NCBI GenBank assembly: GCA_019828545.1
Contig: JACVRA010000572.1
Coordinates: forward strand, 1 to 64,000
Length of the DNA stretch: 64,000 nucleotides
Source of the DNA: Paracamarosporium sp. OC-R06-R3
Lineage: Eukaryota; Ascomycota; Dothideomycetes; Pleosporales; Didymosphaeriaceae
Direction of reading: 5' to 3'
In this document: positions 45,048-56,418 of the stretch, in pieces
How positions within the stretch are numbered: position 1 is the first letter of the stretch
How the letters are laid out: every line of letters begins with the position of its first letter
Made by a program: the position numbers and the translations under genes
Notes under the pieces: model-generated
The model's database searches: none
Seen by the model: only the letters and a program-made list of their open reading frames with translations
Told to the model about the DNA's origin: nothing

Positions 45048-46025
45048 TCATACTCCAGGCATTCCCAGCACAGCCCTGACCTCCGGTCTTCCGCGAGGCA
45101 AGAAGTATACGACCCACAAGCCCGCGAATGCAACCAGAAGTCCCGTAAACTTCTCAAACCACGTGTGGAAGAAAGCCGCCGTCATCAAGAGCATCCACCA
45201 CATGAAGACCGCCACGCCAAGTGGGACCGGAACACCGTGCCTCGTCGGTTCATCCTTTTCAGACTCTGGCTCTTTTTCCACAGACACGCTGGCGATCTTG
45301 CCATCATCAAGCATAATCCTGCGCCCATCGCGAAGACCCTCAAAACGCGTAAGAGCGGGCAGCGTCTCGAACCAGAGCAGCGACGAGCCGATGATGAGCA
45401 AGAAGACGTGGCCCGAAATATCGTGTCCACCCGTCCACTTGCGGCCCGCCGCTTTACACGCAGCCGCTGTCAAGTATTCCCTCGTATCGCTCATCTCCTC
45501 CCTCGCCGCCGGATCCTGTAACTTCTGGCACTGGCCTCCGGTAAAGAGGAATCCACGGTCGACTAACGGCGGGCCAAAGAACCACTGCGTGACGAAGATC
45601 CACCACAGCGTAATAACACTGTAGCGCAACGTAGCTCGTATTCTCTTCGCCGTCAGTCCCTTTCCGAAACCAGGCCACATGAACAGAAACAGCGCGAATG
45701 CAACGGTTGTCCAACCCCAGCCCTTCTTAACGAACCAGACATTGAAGACGTTTTTCTTTTTTGCGAAGTATGTAGGCGCGAAGGCTGGATCGTGCGACTG
45801 GAGCTCGGGCGAGTAAGGCGCGTTGCGGAAGGCGGGGGTGAGGGTGCTGAGGACGGACCCGAGCAAAAGCGTCGCAGGGTAGATGCCGAGGAGCAGTGCT
45901 TCGAGACGAGTCGGAAAGAAGGGCGAGCGCGCTGCGGGGGTTGTTCGAATGGTACCGGACGGCATGGTTGAGGTGAGTGGGACGGGTTGGCCGTTAGATG
46001 ATGCTGGTTTACGTCGGGTTGACAT
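45048..46025 (-). CDS. FIT family ER membrane protein (Scs3/Yft2-like)
   Basis: 325 residues, no intron. About six hydrophobic helices, and the two FIT signature sites: GGHDISGHVFLL (His201) and AAFFHTWFEKFTG (second His). FIT proteins are ER acyl-CoA diphosphatases needed for lipid-droplet budding and ER lipid balance; the two His are in the active site. The N-terminus carries about 35 residues of basic, Ser/Thr/Pro-rich cytosolic tail, and a charged loop (KEPESEKDEP) sits before the last helices, which is common in moulds. A conserved housekeeping gene. Confidence 0.92.
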   Translation of the reverse strand: MSTRRKPASSNGQPVPLTSTMPSGTIRTTPAARSPFFPTRLEALLLGIYPATLLLGSVLSTLTPAFRNAPYSPELQSHDPAFAPTYFAKKKNVFNVWFVKKGWGWTTVAFALFLFMWPGFGKGLTAKRIRATLRYSVITLWWIFVTQWFFGPPLVDRGFLFTGGQCQKLQDPAAREEMSDTREYLTAAACKAAGRKWTGGHDISGHVFLLIIGSSLLWFETLPALTRFEGLRDGRRIMLDDGKIASVSVEKEPESEKDEPTRHGVPVPLGVAVFMWWMLLMTAAFFHTWFEKFTGLLVAFAGLWVVYFLPRGRPEVRAVLGMPGV

Positions 46026-46735
46026 TTCAAGTGTGGGGGTGGTGAGGGAAGGTGAGGAGTTGGTCGGGGTTTTAGATAAGCAATAGGCGTGCCATGGAAG
46101 GTATAGTGAAAGGCGGGGAGTTGGAGTGACGGAAGACGAGGGACAAAATGTGCTTGACAGCTTGGTGACAATGACGTTTTGTTGATTCTGGGTGGGGCGC
46201 CACTGTGGCTTGACGGCTAGCCTTTCTAGGTAAGCCTAACATCAGGCATCTGCTGCGCGCGTTCGTTCGCCTTCCATCAACAACTACGGACACATCGCTG
46301 GTAGATTCGGGCCGCTATTGTCTAAGCGTTGATGAGTTTCGAGGTTGCTGAGAGGTTGAGTCACTGTCCAACTAATGGTTTGCATGGATGATCGCAAGCT
46401 GAGTGGCACTGCACCGAAGACAACAGAACGCAACGTGCAAAGTTCACCTATACTTTGATCGCCGTTGACGTGAGTTATGTATACAGTGGAAATAGTCATG
46501 TCAGATAGCAGCACGTCCTACTAATGTCGGCGTATCAAGACCTCACTTGTATCTTCGCGAAAGTATTCGACAGATCTTAAAACAGATGTTATGCAAATAT
46601 GAGAACAAATGAAATTGGTATTTAACAATGCATTAACAATGATGTAAGTTTCCTTGAACTTCCTCCCTACGCATGCTTTTCATTTTGACGGCCGTATCCT
46701 CGTATCATCATCTGCTATAGCAGGAGAAGCTTGTA
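46026..46735. other. Intergenic, no gene seen
   Basis: About 700 bp: the promoter of the FIT gene and the 3' flank of the Whi5-like gene. Nothing else recognised. Confidence 0.5.
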
Positions 46736-47921
46736 CTATCGCTTTCCAGCCATCAGTTGCATCAGTCCTTTCGCAGCATTTCCCTTGACCGCAGAGCTCG
46801 TCAGGTCACCTTCCTGGAACCTTTGCAATTTCCTTAACCCGCTCTGTGCACTTCCATCTCTTCCATCATCATCTGTCCGCTCAGACCCCGGGCTTTGATT
46901 CACCGGTGTAGCGTAGTTCAACCTCTGCTTTGCGGGAGATCTGAGCTGTTCGGGCGAGACGACCTGTGGCGGAGATGACGGCATATCGTAATCGTGTAAT
47001 ATACGCGACGAGGTAGCAGTCGGTAGGAGGATAGGTGCGGGCGTGAGCTTCAGGTCGCCAATGGGGCGAAACGGGTCGAGATTTGCTTTTATAAAAATAG
47101 GCTGATGATCGCGTCGGACAGATGATATGGCGATGTCGGGTACCTCATACGCGTCTTTGGACTCATCGAAAGATGTTACGCGCATGGAGGTGGACGCGTC
47201 TGTTGCTTCCGAGAATGACGACTCCCATGTCGATATGATATCCAGGCTGCTCTTGGTGACTTGATTTGTCTTGACCTTGTAGATGCCGAAACCCAGCCGC
47301 GTGCGAAGCAGTTCGGCTCTGGATTTCTTCTCTTCTACGACAGGCGAGGGTGGTGACGGGACGCGCGAAGGAGGTGCTTGCACGCTGTGCTGGCTGGCGC
47401 ACAGGTCGTAATTGACCAAGGCAGAAAATGAGTTGTTGCTGCCCTGCGAGTTGATCACCTCAGGCGCAGGTTCGGGTTCGGGCGTAGGCGTGTTGCGCTC
47501 GGTGGGCGATCCGGGGACAGGCAGGTCGACTGCAGTGCTATCCTAGGAGTTGTTAATGACACGACCGACGCGTCGGGCCTAAGATGCAAGCTACCGTGTG
47601 AAAACGCACTGCGGCCGCGCTCAATCCACTATGTGCTGCTGGGGCTTCCCACACCCTGACCTTCGCGTCCTCGACACGCTCCGCATCATCCACCTCATAG
47701 ATACTCCTCTTCTTGCCTTTCGGAGTGCCTAACGAGGCGTTTTCCTTGCCCCCAAAAAGATGTGGTGAAAGGGTCTGCATCTGCTTCAGCGGGCTTTGAG
47801 CTCGCGTGCTTTCAGGCGGGTCGGCGCGTTTTGACGGCGAATTCAAGGCCTTGGGTGTGAGATCACCAAGAACGCGCCGGGGAGTGCCCTTGGAGGGACT
47901 GTTGGCGTGCGAGACAGACAT
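46736..47921 (-). CDS. Whi5/Nrm1-like cell-cycle transcriptional repressor
   Basis: Two exons, 47595-47921 and 46736-47542, give 377 residues; start at the ATG at 47921, since the longer frame begins with TTG. The protein is mostly disordered with many SP/TP sites (CDK targets) near the N-terminus (PRRVLGDLTPKALNSP). Residues about 183-207 hold the GTB-like motif ELLRTRLGFGIYKVKTNQ that Whi5 and Nrm1 use to bind SBF/MBF. In yeast these proteins repress G1/S genes until CDK phosphorylation removes them. The second half carries SP-rich segments. Whether it is the Whi5 or Nrm1 orthologue cannot be told; many moulds have a single such gene. Confidence 0.8.
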
Positions 47922-48951
47922 GGTCGAAGTGCTGGCGTGCGGGGCGGACAATGTGAGAGCTCAACTTTTGGAAGGCGCGCGTAACCAATGATGCAGGAGC
48001 GACCAGACGCGTCTGCTGTGCCACACGATGATACCAAAGGAAAGAGCAACGGTCTCTCAGCTGTGATCTGTGGAATTGAAGCGAAGGCGACTGACAACAG
48101 AAGACGCGCGCCGCAAGTATTGTGGAGTCGTGTTGGAGAGTCGCGTCGTACTGGAGCTTCGGTACTGGAGCTTCAGTTGGGACTGGGCCAGCAAGCGAGC
48201 CGCGGCCTCGCTATCCTCCACCCCTCCTAGCGGCCGCAGCGCGTTCCCCAGCCTCCATCTCACGAGAGCCCCACCCAAGCGAATTCTCGTCCATGGCAGC
48301 CTCTATTGGGACGACGGTGGACCCTGAAATGACTCTCGCTCAGCTTCGACCGTCGTGTCGACTGTTTTGCGCGAGTCGGTGCGTTCAGTGACACAGGAGC
48401 CGGATGTTGAAACAAACCATCGGCAACAGGCTACTGGAAACACGCTTGAGCAGACTGGCTTGCGACCATTCATAAGAGGCGGGCCATTCGTTGCGGCCTT
48501 TTTCAGCTGTCTTGATTTCGAACGAGAAGGCAGAAGCCACGTATGGCCGAACGGGCGCCACAATCGCTGCTCAAGAAGACGAAGTCACCAACCATCGCTC
48601 CATTGGATGGCTTTATGCCGAGTGCCCGCGTGTATACCCACGTTCCTGCTTTGGAATACGTCACGCTAAAAGGCATGTGCGACTATCTGGACGCCGCTGT
48701 CGAGCTAATGCGCGGCTTCTGCTGCGCCATCCGAGTCTACTGTCAGGTCTATTTTTCACACGCGTTTCTTACTTCCGGAGCCGATCCTCACCAAACTTAC
48801 AACAAATCTCATCTTGCCTCTCTTTTTTTGTTCTCTTGCGCTTCGGTCTCTCGTTCAGTTTTCACTTACTACCATTCTAATCATCCTTCGTCGAACCTAG
48901 TATTAGATTATCTCCTTTCAACCTAGGGCACACAGCTTGCCCACATACATC
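47922..48951. other. Divergent intergenic region, possible small gene
   Basis: 1 kb between the Whi5-like and GH5-like starts. A minus frame at 48057-48278 (ending RRASSVVSRLRFNSTDHS) has mitochondrial-presequence character, and plus frames at 48491-48926 are open, but none is supported by motif or splice structure. Confidence 0.3.
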
Positions 48952-50782
48952 ATGAAAAGCTTCATTGGTAAAGCGCACAAGCTGTTCAATGCCGATCTTG
49001 TAGGGCCCCCCCAACCACCATCCGACAAAAGGAGCTCGGGACCCATGTCCGCGTCAAAAAATCCAAGTTTGATCGCTCCATCCTCAACAGTGGGCTTCAG
49101 TGGCATTGCCTCTGAAGCGGACATACTTTCTACGATCCGAAACCCCTCGGCACTTGACATTCTCCGCTACCGTTACCACCACGCAACTAACCTTGGCTGC
49201 GTCTATGTGCTCGAGCGATGGTTGTCGCCCTCTCGATTTCCTCAAGAGAGTACGGGATCAAGTGAGCTGGAGGCTGTGAAAGCGTGGGTCGCAAAGATTG
49301 GAACCGGTCCAACCAAGGAAATGTTCGAAACGGCTTGGGATAACGCAGTTTCGGATGAGTACGTAATCCAAATCATAGCATTGAGTAGACGCTCACTTAC
49401 CGATTTGATAGGGACATTCAGTGGTTAAAGAACGAAGCCAAGGGTAAGTTACACGCAAAAGCGATCGTTATTCGCTCCCAATCTGCCCGACTTCGCTTAA
49501 TGCTTCTCGCCTCTCATACTATCTCTGACCGTATGCAGGCACTACGGTCCGTCTTCCTATCGGGTATTGGAATCTACCAGGAGAAGAGTTCACAAGAGGT
49601 ACCCCTTTTGAGTCGTTCTCTTACATTTACTCCACTGCATGGTCAAGTATTCGAAGTCTCATCTCACGGTTACGCGCAAATAATATTGGCGTCCTAATTG
49701 ACTTCCATGCTCTTCCCGGGGGCGCGAACACAAACGACCATTCCGGGACCAATAGCGGTGTCGCCGAGTTATTCACTTCTCCCTATAATCGCAAGCTCGG
49801 TATTCGCTGTGCCGAGTTCGTCGCACGGGAATCGGTTGCAGGCCTTGACATTGTCGGTCTCTCACTTGTAAACGAACCTAACAATGAAAGCGAGACTCTA
49901 TTTGAATGGTACGACGGAGCCATAGAAGCTGTTAGTGCAATAGATTCTGGACTCCCTATCGTTCTATCTGATGCCTGGGACCTAAAAAGAGCGATTGGAT
50001 ACTCATTGAGGAAGAATATCGCATTCCCTAACAAGCCAATCAATCCTATTATCATCGATACGCACATGTACTGGTGCTTCAACGAAGCCGATAAGAAGAA
50101 ATCACCTCAAGACATCATCAAGGAAGTTCCTACGAAGCTAAATGAACTCGATGGCAAGGAAGGATCTGTATCCGATCGGGGCGCGGTACAAATCATCATT
50201 GGGGAGTACTCAAACGTCCTTTCGGCGGATAGCTGGGTAAAGACAGGCGAGATACCCAAGGCAGATCTGATCAAGATCTTTGGTGCAGAACAATCGCTGC
50301 GATATCAACAACGCACCGGAGGCGCTTTCTTTTGGACTTGGAAGATGGACTGGATGCCGGGCGGTGAGTGGGGGTTCAAAGCGCAATCGGACCCTCAGAA
50401 TCGCTTCATCTTTCCTCCTCCGCATGCATTTATCCCCGAGCGCAACATCTTCGGCTTGCTGGAATGCGCTCGGAATCGCAAGGACGAACGCATGTACAAA
50501 GCTGTCGACCAGCACCGCGCTTACTATGACCACCTTGCTCCGAAGACGCCTGTTGACTTATCCGGGTATGAAAACGGCTGGAAAATTGGGTACGAAGACG
50601 CGTATATTTTCTTCGAAGGAAAAGAGCGTGAAGCCGTGGGACAAGGCAACAAGCTTGGCAACGTGGAGATATGGGTGCTCAAAAGAATTCGCGAAAGTAA
50701 ACTCCAGGGCGATTTTGTATGGGATTTCGAGCAGGGCATACGGAGAGGGATCCACGATTTCAATGCCGTCGTCGGTATCTGA
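48952..50782 (+). CDS. GH5 family glucan beta-glucosidase-like enzyme
   Basis: Exons 48952-49358, 49412-49443 and 49539-50782 give 560 residues; the 32-nt middle exon restores DEDIQWLKNEAKGTTVRLPIG. The N-terminal 130 residues have no signal peptide and are not barrel-like. From about 145 it is a GH5-type (beta/alpha)8 barrel: VRLPIGYWNLPG, LIDFHALPGGAN, the acid/base Glu259 in SLVNEPNNES and the nucleophile Glu369 in IIIGEYSNVL, with GGAFFWTWKMDW near the end. Relatives are exo-1,3-beta-glucanases of the cell wall; absence of a secretion signal suggests an intracellular enzyme, perhaps acting on sphingolipid-linked glucose or internal glucans. A C-terminal extension of about 100 residues follows the barrel. 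Confidence 0.85.
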
Positions 50783-51089
50783 GAGCATGAGCGGTCCCGC
50801 CAAGATTCTGAGGTACATGCAGACAATGAAGGACATGGGTTGCTCTTTGCGATTTCATTTCTCTCTCTCATTTTGTTGGACCCTCGTTGCTGGTTGAAAG
50901 GCGCACCACCAATCGCACGAATCGCACCAATATCACATGGTATCACCCGTCGCTCCACGAGCCAACAGCAACACCGACACCAACGTTCAGCACGGGTGTG
51001 ACCTGCTACATCACGTCAACGACGCAAACACCCGCCTGTCAACATGTTGTCGGCTACTCCCCCAGATAAGATATGCAGAGCACGCTGTT

Positions 51090-52043
51090 ATGGCGGCGCA
51101 TCCTCTTCTAGAGTTGCCCTCTGAAGATCACGATAACTGGACACCACACGAAGCGAACAGTCGAATGAAACTTGGGTACGAGCAGGACAGCTTCTGGACA
51201 GGGAGCGATGACTACCATGCGATGGCTGACGATCCGAACGAAACACATCCCCAAAGCTCCACTTCATACTATACATACCAAGACCTTGATGGACATAATT
51301 ATGACCTATCAGCACCCACTTACATGGCTCGGGACCAAACTTGTCATATGAGCCGCCCTCATGAAGATTGGGAGGAAGTTAATCCTATCGCTGATGACCT
51401 CGAGGCACCCCATCAACCAGACGGTTTCTCGTGGACAACTGACGAAAACACTGCCGCTGAGGATCCTTTACACAGTGCAAGCTTCAATGAGATTCACAAC
51501 TACACTCCGAATCCGACTTCGCTCCAGGAACACGATGACAGCCAATACAACACGTATCCCACCAACTTCTACGACCAAACAGACGACGACGACGATCCCC
51601 ACCGCACAACCCTCGTCCGCTTCGCAGACTCCCACACCATCCTGTACACACCCCCTCCTCCAACCCCACCGCCCCACCACACAATTTCTTCCTGCTCTCC
51701 TCCTCTTGTTCAACCCGACGCCTACCTCCCTCACTCTGGCCCCATCGGCCTCTTCCAACCCTACGGTCCGCGCATCCCTCCCTGGGGCTCAACAGACAAC
51801 CTCGACCGCGAGCGACGTCTCAGGGCAGACATCAGGATCCTAGAAGACACGCTCGTTGAGCGTTTCGACGAAGATGTCAAGAGGCAGATAAGGGAACAAC
51901 GGCAAGCGGCTGAGGATATCAAGAAGGGAATAAGGAGGACGGAAGGTGAGGAGTTGAGGGAGTTGGTGCTGGGGATATATCCGGAGATTGAAAAGGAGAG
52001 TAGAGAGAGGAGAGGGTGTTATTGTTGGTGTGTTGTTATGTGA
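51090..52043 (+). CDS. Disordered protein with C-terminal CaaX box
   Basis: 317 residues from the ATG at 51090; the same frame is open back to 50937 but that part lacks protein character. The sequence is acidic and disordered (DDYHAMADDPNETH, runs of Asp and Pro, PPPPTPPPHH), then a charged helix (RILEDTLVERFDEDVKRQIR, about 245-300) ending in CYCWCVVM. CVVM is a proper CaaX box, predicted to be farnesylated, and the two Cys before it could be palmitoylated, so membrane attachment is likely. Family not recognised. Intergenic 50783-51089 holds its promoter. Confidence 0.7.
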   Translation: MAAHPLLELPSEDHDNWTPHEANSRMKLGYEQDSFWTGSDDYHAMADDPNETHPQSSTSYYTYQDLDGHNYDLSAPTYMARDQTCHMSRPHEDWEEVNPIADDLEAPHQPDGFSWTTDENTAAEDPLHSASFNEIHNYTPNPTSLQEHDDSQYNTYPTNFYDQTDDDDDPHRTTLVRFADSHTILYTPPPPTPPPHHTISSCSPPLVQPDAYLPHSGPIGLFQPYGPRIPPWGSTDNLDRERRLRADIRILEDTLVERFDEDVKRQIREQRQAAEDIKKGIRRTEGEELRELVLGIYPEIEKESRERRGCYCWCVVM

Positions 52044-52632
52044 TGGGTTGCGGATAGGCGTGTTGATAGGGAGGTTCCCGGGTGGCTGGGGCTAGGGGCA
52101 GTTGGTGATTTCAAATGTAGTGTGCGAGCGAAGTGTGCATGTCCAGGATGTTGCGGAATGATTTACGTCGTGCTGTTTGTACAGTTGGGTTCTGCTTATG
52201 TTCGACGCTATCGCATTTGCTCGGGTATTGCCGCCACGTTGTATGGGAATGATCGTTGTTGAAAGTGCTTTACTGCTTGCACTGTTGATCCTGCGCGAGA
52301 GCATAAAGATCTCATCGTGATTTGCTGTTGATATTGATAGGCGTAGTAGCTTTTCTGGAAATCGGATATTACCTTTTTCTATTTGGTCTCGATACCACCA
52401 CGTGAAAATAAGTGTACCCTGGCGTGTCTGGCTTCCCAACCCTATCTCATCCTAAAATAGCCCTAAAATGTTATCTTCGAAGCGTTGTTCCAAAAGCCCT
52501 TCATGTCCCAAGTCCATGGTTCTTAGCGGCGAGCTAATCCAATCAAGCAAAGGCGACTAGCTACCTAACCTCGGAGTCTCGTCCGACCCATTCACATGAC
52601 CTTTCCCTCATCACCCACTACGAGTCCCCTTG
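52044..52632. other. Intergenic, no gene seen
   Basis: About 590 bp: the 3' flank of the CaaX protein gene and the promoter of the regulator. Confidence 0.5.
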
Positions 52633-54755
52633 ATGTCCGAAAGTCCCAGGCCTAGCCGGCGGCGACAACCTGCTTCCAAAGGATCTCGTCCGTGCGATGC
52701 GTGTCGCCGGCGAAAAACTCGATGCATCCTCGATACTGGCCAGCAGAAGTGCAATATTTGCGTCCATAGAAAGACCAATTGCACTTTTGTTGAGAGTCCT
52801 CCTAAGCGCTCGTTGCCTGCGCCTGTTCAGGCTGAAGATGATGGGGTTCGAGTTGCTCCTGCGCCGTCACCGCATCATGTCCTTAGCCCTGGGTACGACG
52901 CGAGTCCTACCGCTACCTTGAGTGTGAACGCCCTACCCGCTGGAATTGGTCAACGCGAAGACAAATTGTCTGAGCCCGAGAGATCACTCGGATTAGACTC
53001 CTCTAAGTTTGCGGAGTTGTACGGTCTGGGCAGCGATATGGAACCCATCCTAATGGTTCGTGAAACCCAACAAAGCCTACGATAGATCAACTAAAACAGC
53101 CAGCGCCATCGCCCATACTCAGCTGATTCGAATGAGTATACGTTACCGACACACTCGATACGCCGGGTTCTAGAGCACGACCAAAGCGTCGATTATCCTG
53201 TCACTTTCCATATGGCAAGTATAATGGTGCCTTGTTGGGCCACTAAATAACTGTTTCTAGGTTTCTGATGCTAAATCCTCACTTTTCGAGGGAAATTATG
53301 ACGCTGTTGACTCAATTGAATCCTGCGTCAAGCCTCATGGCGAGAAGCTGCTCCGACTGTTCTGGAAAATCATCCATCCCTCTTATCCTGTCATTCACAA
53401 AACCGGATTCATTGAGAAGTATATAAAGTCCTATCGCGATATAGATGCTCCCCTTTTAGGTGCAGTCTACCTTAACGCAATCAACTGGTGGTTTTACGAT
53501 TCCAACCTATCGAACCAACCAGCTATCGACGTCGCGACCTTGCGACGGCTCACATTACAAAGTATTCAAACGTCCTATCATCGACCTCGTTTGTCATCAG
53601 TTGAAGCAGTCTTGTTGCTCCTGCAGTGCAAGCCCGAGGATCCGCTCAATCCCGATCATACCTTTGCTTGGGGCCTGACCTCGCAGGCATTGTCAGTAGG
53701 GCAGGCTTGCGGCTTACATCTAGACGCATCGGAGTGGGTCATTCCTAGATGGGAAAGAGCTTTGAGAAAACGACTGAGCTGGGCTATCTACATGCAAGAT
53801 GTATGGACAGCACTCGCTCATGGACGGCCGACGCATATCACGGAAGACGACTGGGGTGTCGCCCCTCTCGCAGAAAACGACTTCGATGGTACAGAAGATA
53901 ACCACCTGGAAGGAGCGCAATTTCTGTATTTGCACTCGCTCACAAAAATACTGCACACTGTGCTCAGAACATTCTACACCGTCAAATCTACCACCCAACA
54001 GGACACCCTAATACTGAAGGAGCAAGCTCAGCCGATCCTCAACTCCCTTGAAGAGTGGCGTTCGTCGCTACCCTCATCTCTTGCTATATCGAATCTTCCA
54101 CCGAGAGAGCTTTGTGCAAATGGTAAGTTCAGGTCCGGTGTTCCTATAGTACTCTAGTAATTGCTAATTGTAAGTAGGCAATATTCATCTTGCTTACTAT
54201 GGCGTGAAGATCAACGTACTCAGACGACTAGTACGCTCAACTGCTCTTGCTCCGCTATGTCTCGACATTCCAGCTCTTACCGCAATCAGAGTTGAAGCGC
54301 ACGAGACTGCGCAACAAGCCACTTCGTTTGTAGCTTCATTACGACTCGAGCACCTGGACAGTTTCTGGTACTTCATGGCACCGTACTTGTTTTCTGTCAT
54401 AGGGTCCTTCCTCACATTACTCCTGGTCACGAGCCTAACGCCAGCGGAGCGTGACCACTGGCGCGAATCTTTAAGATCTTACCTCTGGACACTACGCATC
54501 ATGAGCAAGTCGAATGAGCCAATTCGGTACGCTGTCAACCGCTTAGAGGGTGCCATTCTTCGTGGTCTGGAACATGCACTCGTGTTCACGGTCGAAGGAA
54601 CCTCACCTGTAGCTTTCGAGGCTACTCCTGGCCAATTCAATATGGGTCCGGACGGGTTTACGCTCGGGTTTGGATTTGCGGGCACGGACGGTTTTGATCT
54701 TAATGAGATGGATTTGGATGCCTTTGATTTCCTGAGCAATGCCACACTTGGCTGA
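52633..54755 (+). CDS. Zn2Cys6 transcription factor, sugar-cluster regulator
   Basis: Exons 52633-53055, 53104-53214, 53261-54122 and 54178-54755 give 657 residues. The intron at 53215-53260 is GC-AG (GCAAGT donor); no GT donor keeps the frame. Zn2Cys6 cluster at Cys21-Cys50 (CDACRRRKTRC...CNIC...NC), a linker, then the fungal-specific regulatory domain (FWKIIHPSYPVIHKTGF, ALSVGQACGLHLDASEW, RKRLSWAIYMQDVWTALAHGRP). The C-terminus is acidic and hydrophobic (DGFDLNEMDLDAFDFL), an activation-domain composition. It lies next to a GH32 enzyme and a sugar porter, like the inulinase regulator InuR of Aspergillus; orthology is only suggested. It probably binds CGG-type sites in the intergenic region beyond the GH32 gene. 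Confidence 0.85.
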
Positions 54756-54831
54756 GCTGCTCGCTAGCAAAATAATGCTATCGATACTGTGCTTCCAAGC
54801 TTAAGCATTGAATATATCACCAGCCTGATTC

Positions 54832-56418
54832 CTAGTCCGTACGCCGTCTCACATTGATATCCACCAATTCTAGATGCCCGTCTTCGACAAAAACGCCTAG
54901 CTCCTGCGTGTCATGAGGGTACTGGCCATTGTGCAGTGATTCCTTCTCCTCGCCGTTCTGGTGGCCATTGGACACGTCACTTTGGTCCCCTTCATATGTT
55001 GCTTTACTCACCGGTAGACGATAGCTAATGGACTTCCCACCAAGGAGTACCTCCAATACATTGTTTGTTACGGTTACAAGAACGGCATCTCGGAGATCCA
55101 CAAGGTGGCGGGCGATCTCTGGGCCGTCAACTTCCCGTGGCAGATGCATGTTGTATTGGTCTGCCCAGAAGTCGTCCAGAGGCGCAGGATAACGTGCTAA
55201 TACGACCTCGCACAAAATGGAAGTCAATGGTGTAAACTTCAGTCTATGACCGTCCATGTTTTCGGATGTACGGAAAAGTAAACCAAAAGATGCGGCATCG
55301 TAGGAAGCAATACTAAATTCCAGATAATACTCATTCGGAATTCGTTCCTTGGCTGAAAGAGGTTGTGTCCTAGTCTGACCGATGCTACGCACGGAAAGAG
55401 TTGGAGATATTGACATGTCGGACTCCGGGGCAAACTTTGCTTTCAAGAATTCCGAGCATGGGCGTACAATCAAGTGGCCGTTCTCATCAGCAGATATCTC
55501 TCGCGGCATACCCATGTCACCACCCCAGGACCACTGCCCGTCCAGTTTATCGGCCACCCATCCAAAGTAGATCCGCTTGCTCGGATCGCCTGCTTTTGGA
55601 CATGACTTGGCGGCGTACCACCGCCGCGCATCAAATCGGCCACCGGAAGAAGAACGAGGGGTTCTGAATGGACCTCTCGGTGAATCCGAGATTCTATACA
55701 CAGTACCAGCATCTGGAGCGTGGAATCGCGAGTACACAAGATACCATTTCCCGTTCGGCAAGGGAAATATTTCGGGACACTCCGGGCAGAACATATCATT
55801 GGGTGCGTAAAAAGGCTCCGGGTCGATTGTCCAGCCTTCAAGGTCCGGCGACGTCAGTAGCGCCAGACAGCCTCGTGTCCAGAAGGGACCATTCTTCAGC
55901 CTCGTAGCGACCAGCATCCAATAACAGTTCTCTGACTCTTGCCATGAAACATGTGCGTCTCGAAAGTCAATGTCTTCGAATTTTGACATGTCGCCGGAGA
56001 TGCTAATCGGAGAGGGTGACTTGGTGAATTGAGTGCCCTTCTTGTCAGTCGAACGTGCGTGCAAAATAACCTGCTTGCCGTCTTGGGACAGGTTGTATCC
56101 CGTGTAGAAGATGTGCATGTTCTCGTCTGGACCGATGATCGCGCATCCAGTCCAGGCACCATCCGCGTCCAGACTGTCGGGAGTTTTTCCTGGCCTCAAG
56201 ACGTCGATTGGGTCGCGTTCCCAGCGTACGAGATCATGCGACCGTATTCGCGACCACGATGATCGCAGTCGCGGCGGATGTCGGACTGTGTTCGGAGGTG
56301 TACTGAGGTGGAAAACGTGGTACTCGTTGTCTATCAGTATTGGTATCGCATCAGCTGCCGCTTGGGAGTTGGAAGGCCTGCTGTACGATGCCAGAAGTGG
56401 AATTGTTCTTGAAGGCAT
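54832..56418 (-). CDS. GH32 beta-fructofuranosidase-like enzyme
   Basis: 528 residues, no intron, from the ATG at 56418 (MPSRTIPLLASYSRP). An in-frame ATG at 56655 would add 79 low-complexity residues and overlap the promoter. GH32 blocks: ADAIPILIDNEYHVFHLS in the place of WMNDPNG, supplying the nucleophile Asp; DADGAWTG; FRDAHVSW for the RDP block with its stabilising Asp; and FCPECPEIF, the EC motif with the acid/base Glu. A beta-sandwich C-terminal domain follows from about 360. No signal peptide, so hydrolysis is intracellular after uptake. Substrate is probably sucrose or short fructosides. It is convergent with the regulator and divergent from the sugar porter. Confidence 0.85.
   Translation of the reverse strand: MPSRTIPLLASYSRPSNSQAAADAIPILIDNEYHVFHLSTPPNTVRHPPRLRSSWSRIRSHDLVRWERDPIDVLRPGKTPDSLDADGAWTGCAIIGPDENMHIFYTGYNLSQDGKQVILHARSTDKKGTQFTKSPSPISISGDMSKFEDIDFRDAHVSWQESENCYWMLVATRLKNGPFWTRGCLALLTSPDLEGWTIDPEPFYAPNDMFCPECPEIFPLPNGKWYLVYSRFHAPDAGTVYRISDSPRGPFRTPRSSSGGRFDARRWYAAKSCPKAGDPSKRIYFGWVADKLDGQWSWGGDMGMPREISADENGHLIVRPCSEFLKAKFAPESDMSISPTLSVRSIGQTRTQPLSAKERIPNEYYLEFSIASYDAASFGLLFRTSENMDGHRLKFTPLTSILCEVVLARYPAPLDDFWADQYNMHLPREVDGPEIARHLVDLRDAVLVTVTNNVLEVLLGGKSISYRLPVSKATYEGDQSDVSNGHQNGEEKESLHNGQYPHDTQELGVFVEDGHLELVDINVRRRTD

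Noticed and set aside
48057..48563. Small minus frames in the Whi5/GH5 intergenic region
   Set aside because: Only a weak presequence-like end; no splice structure or family supports a gene.
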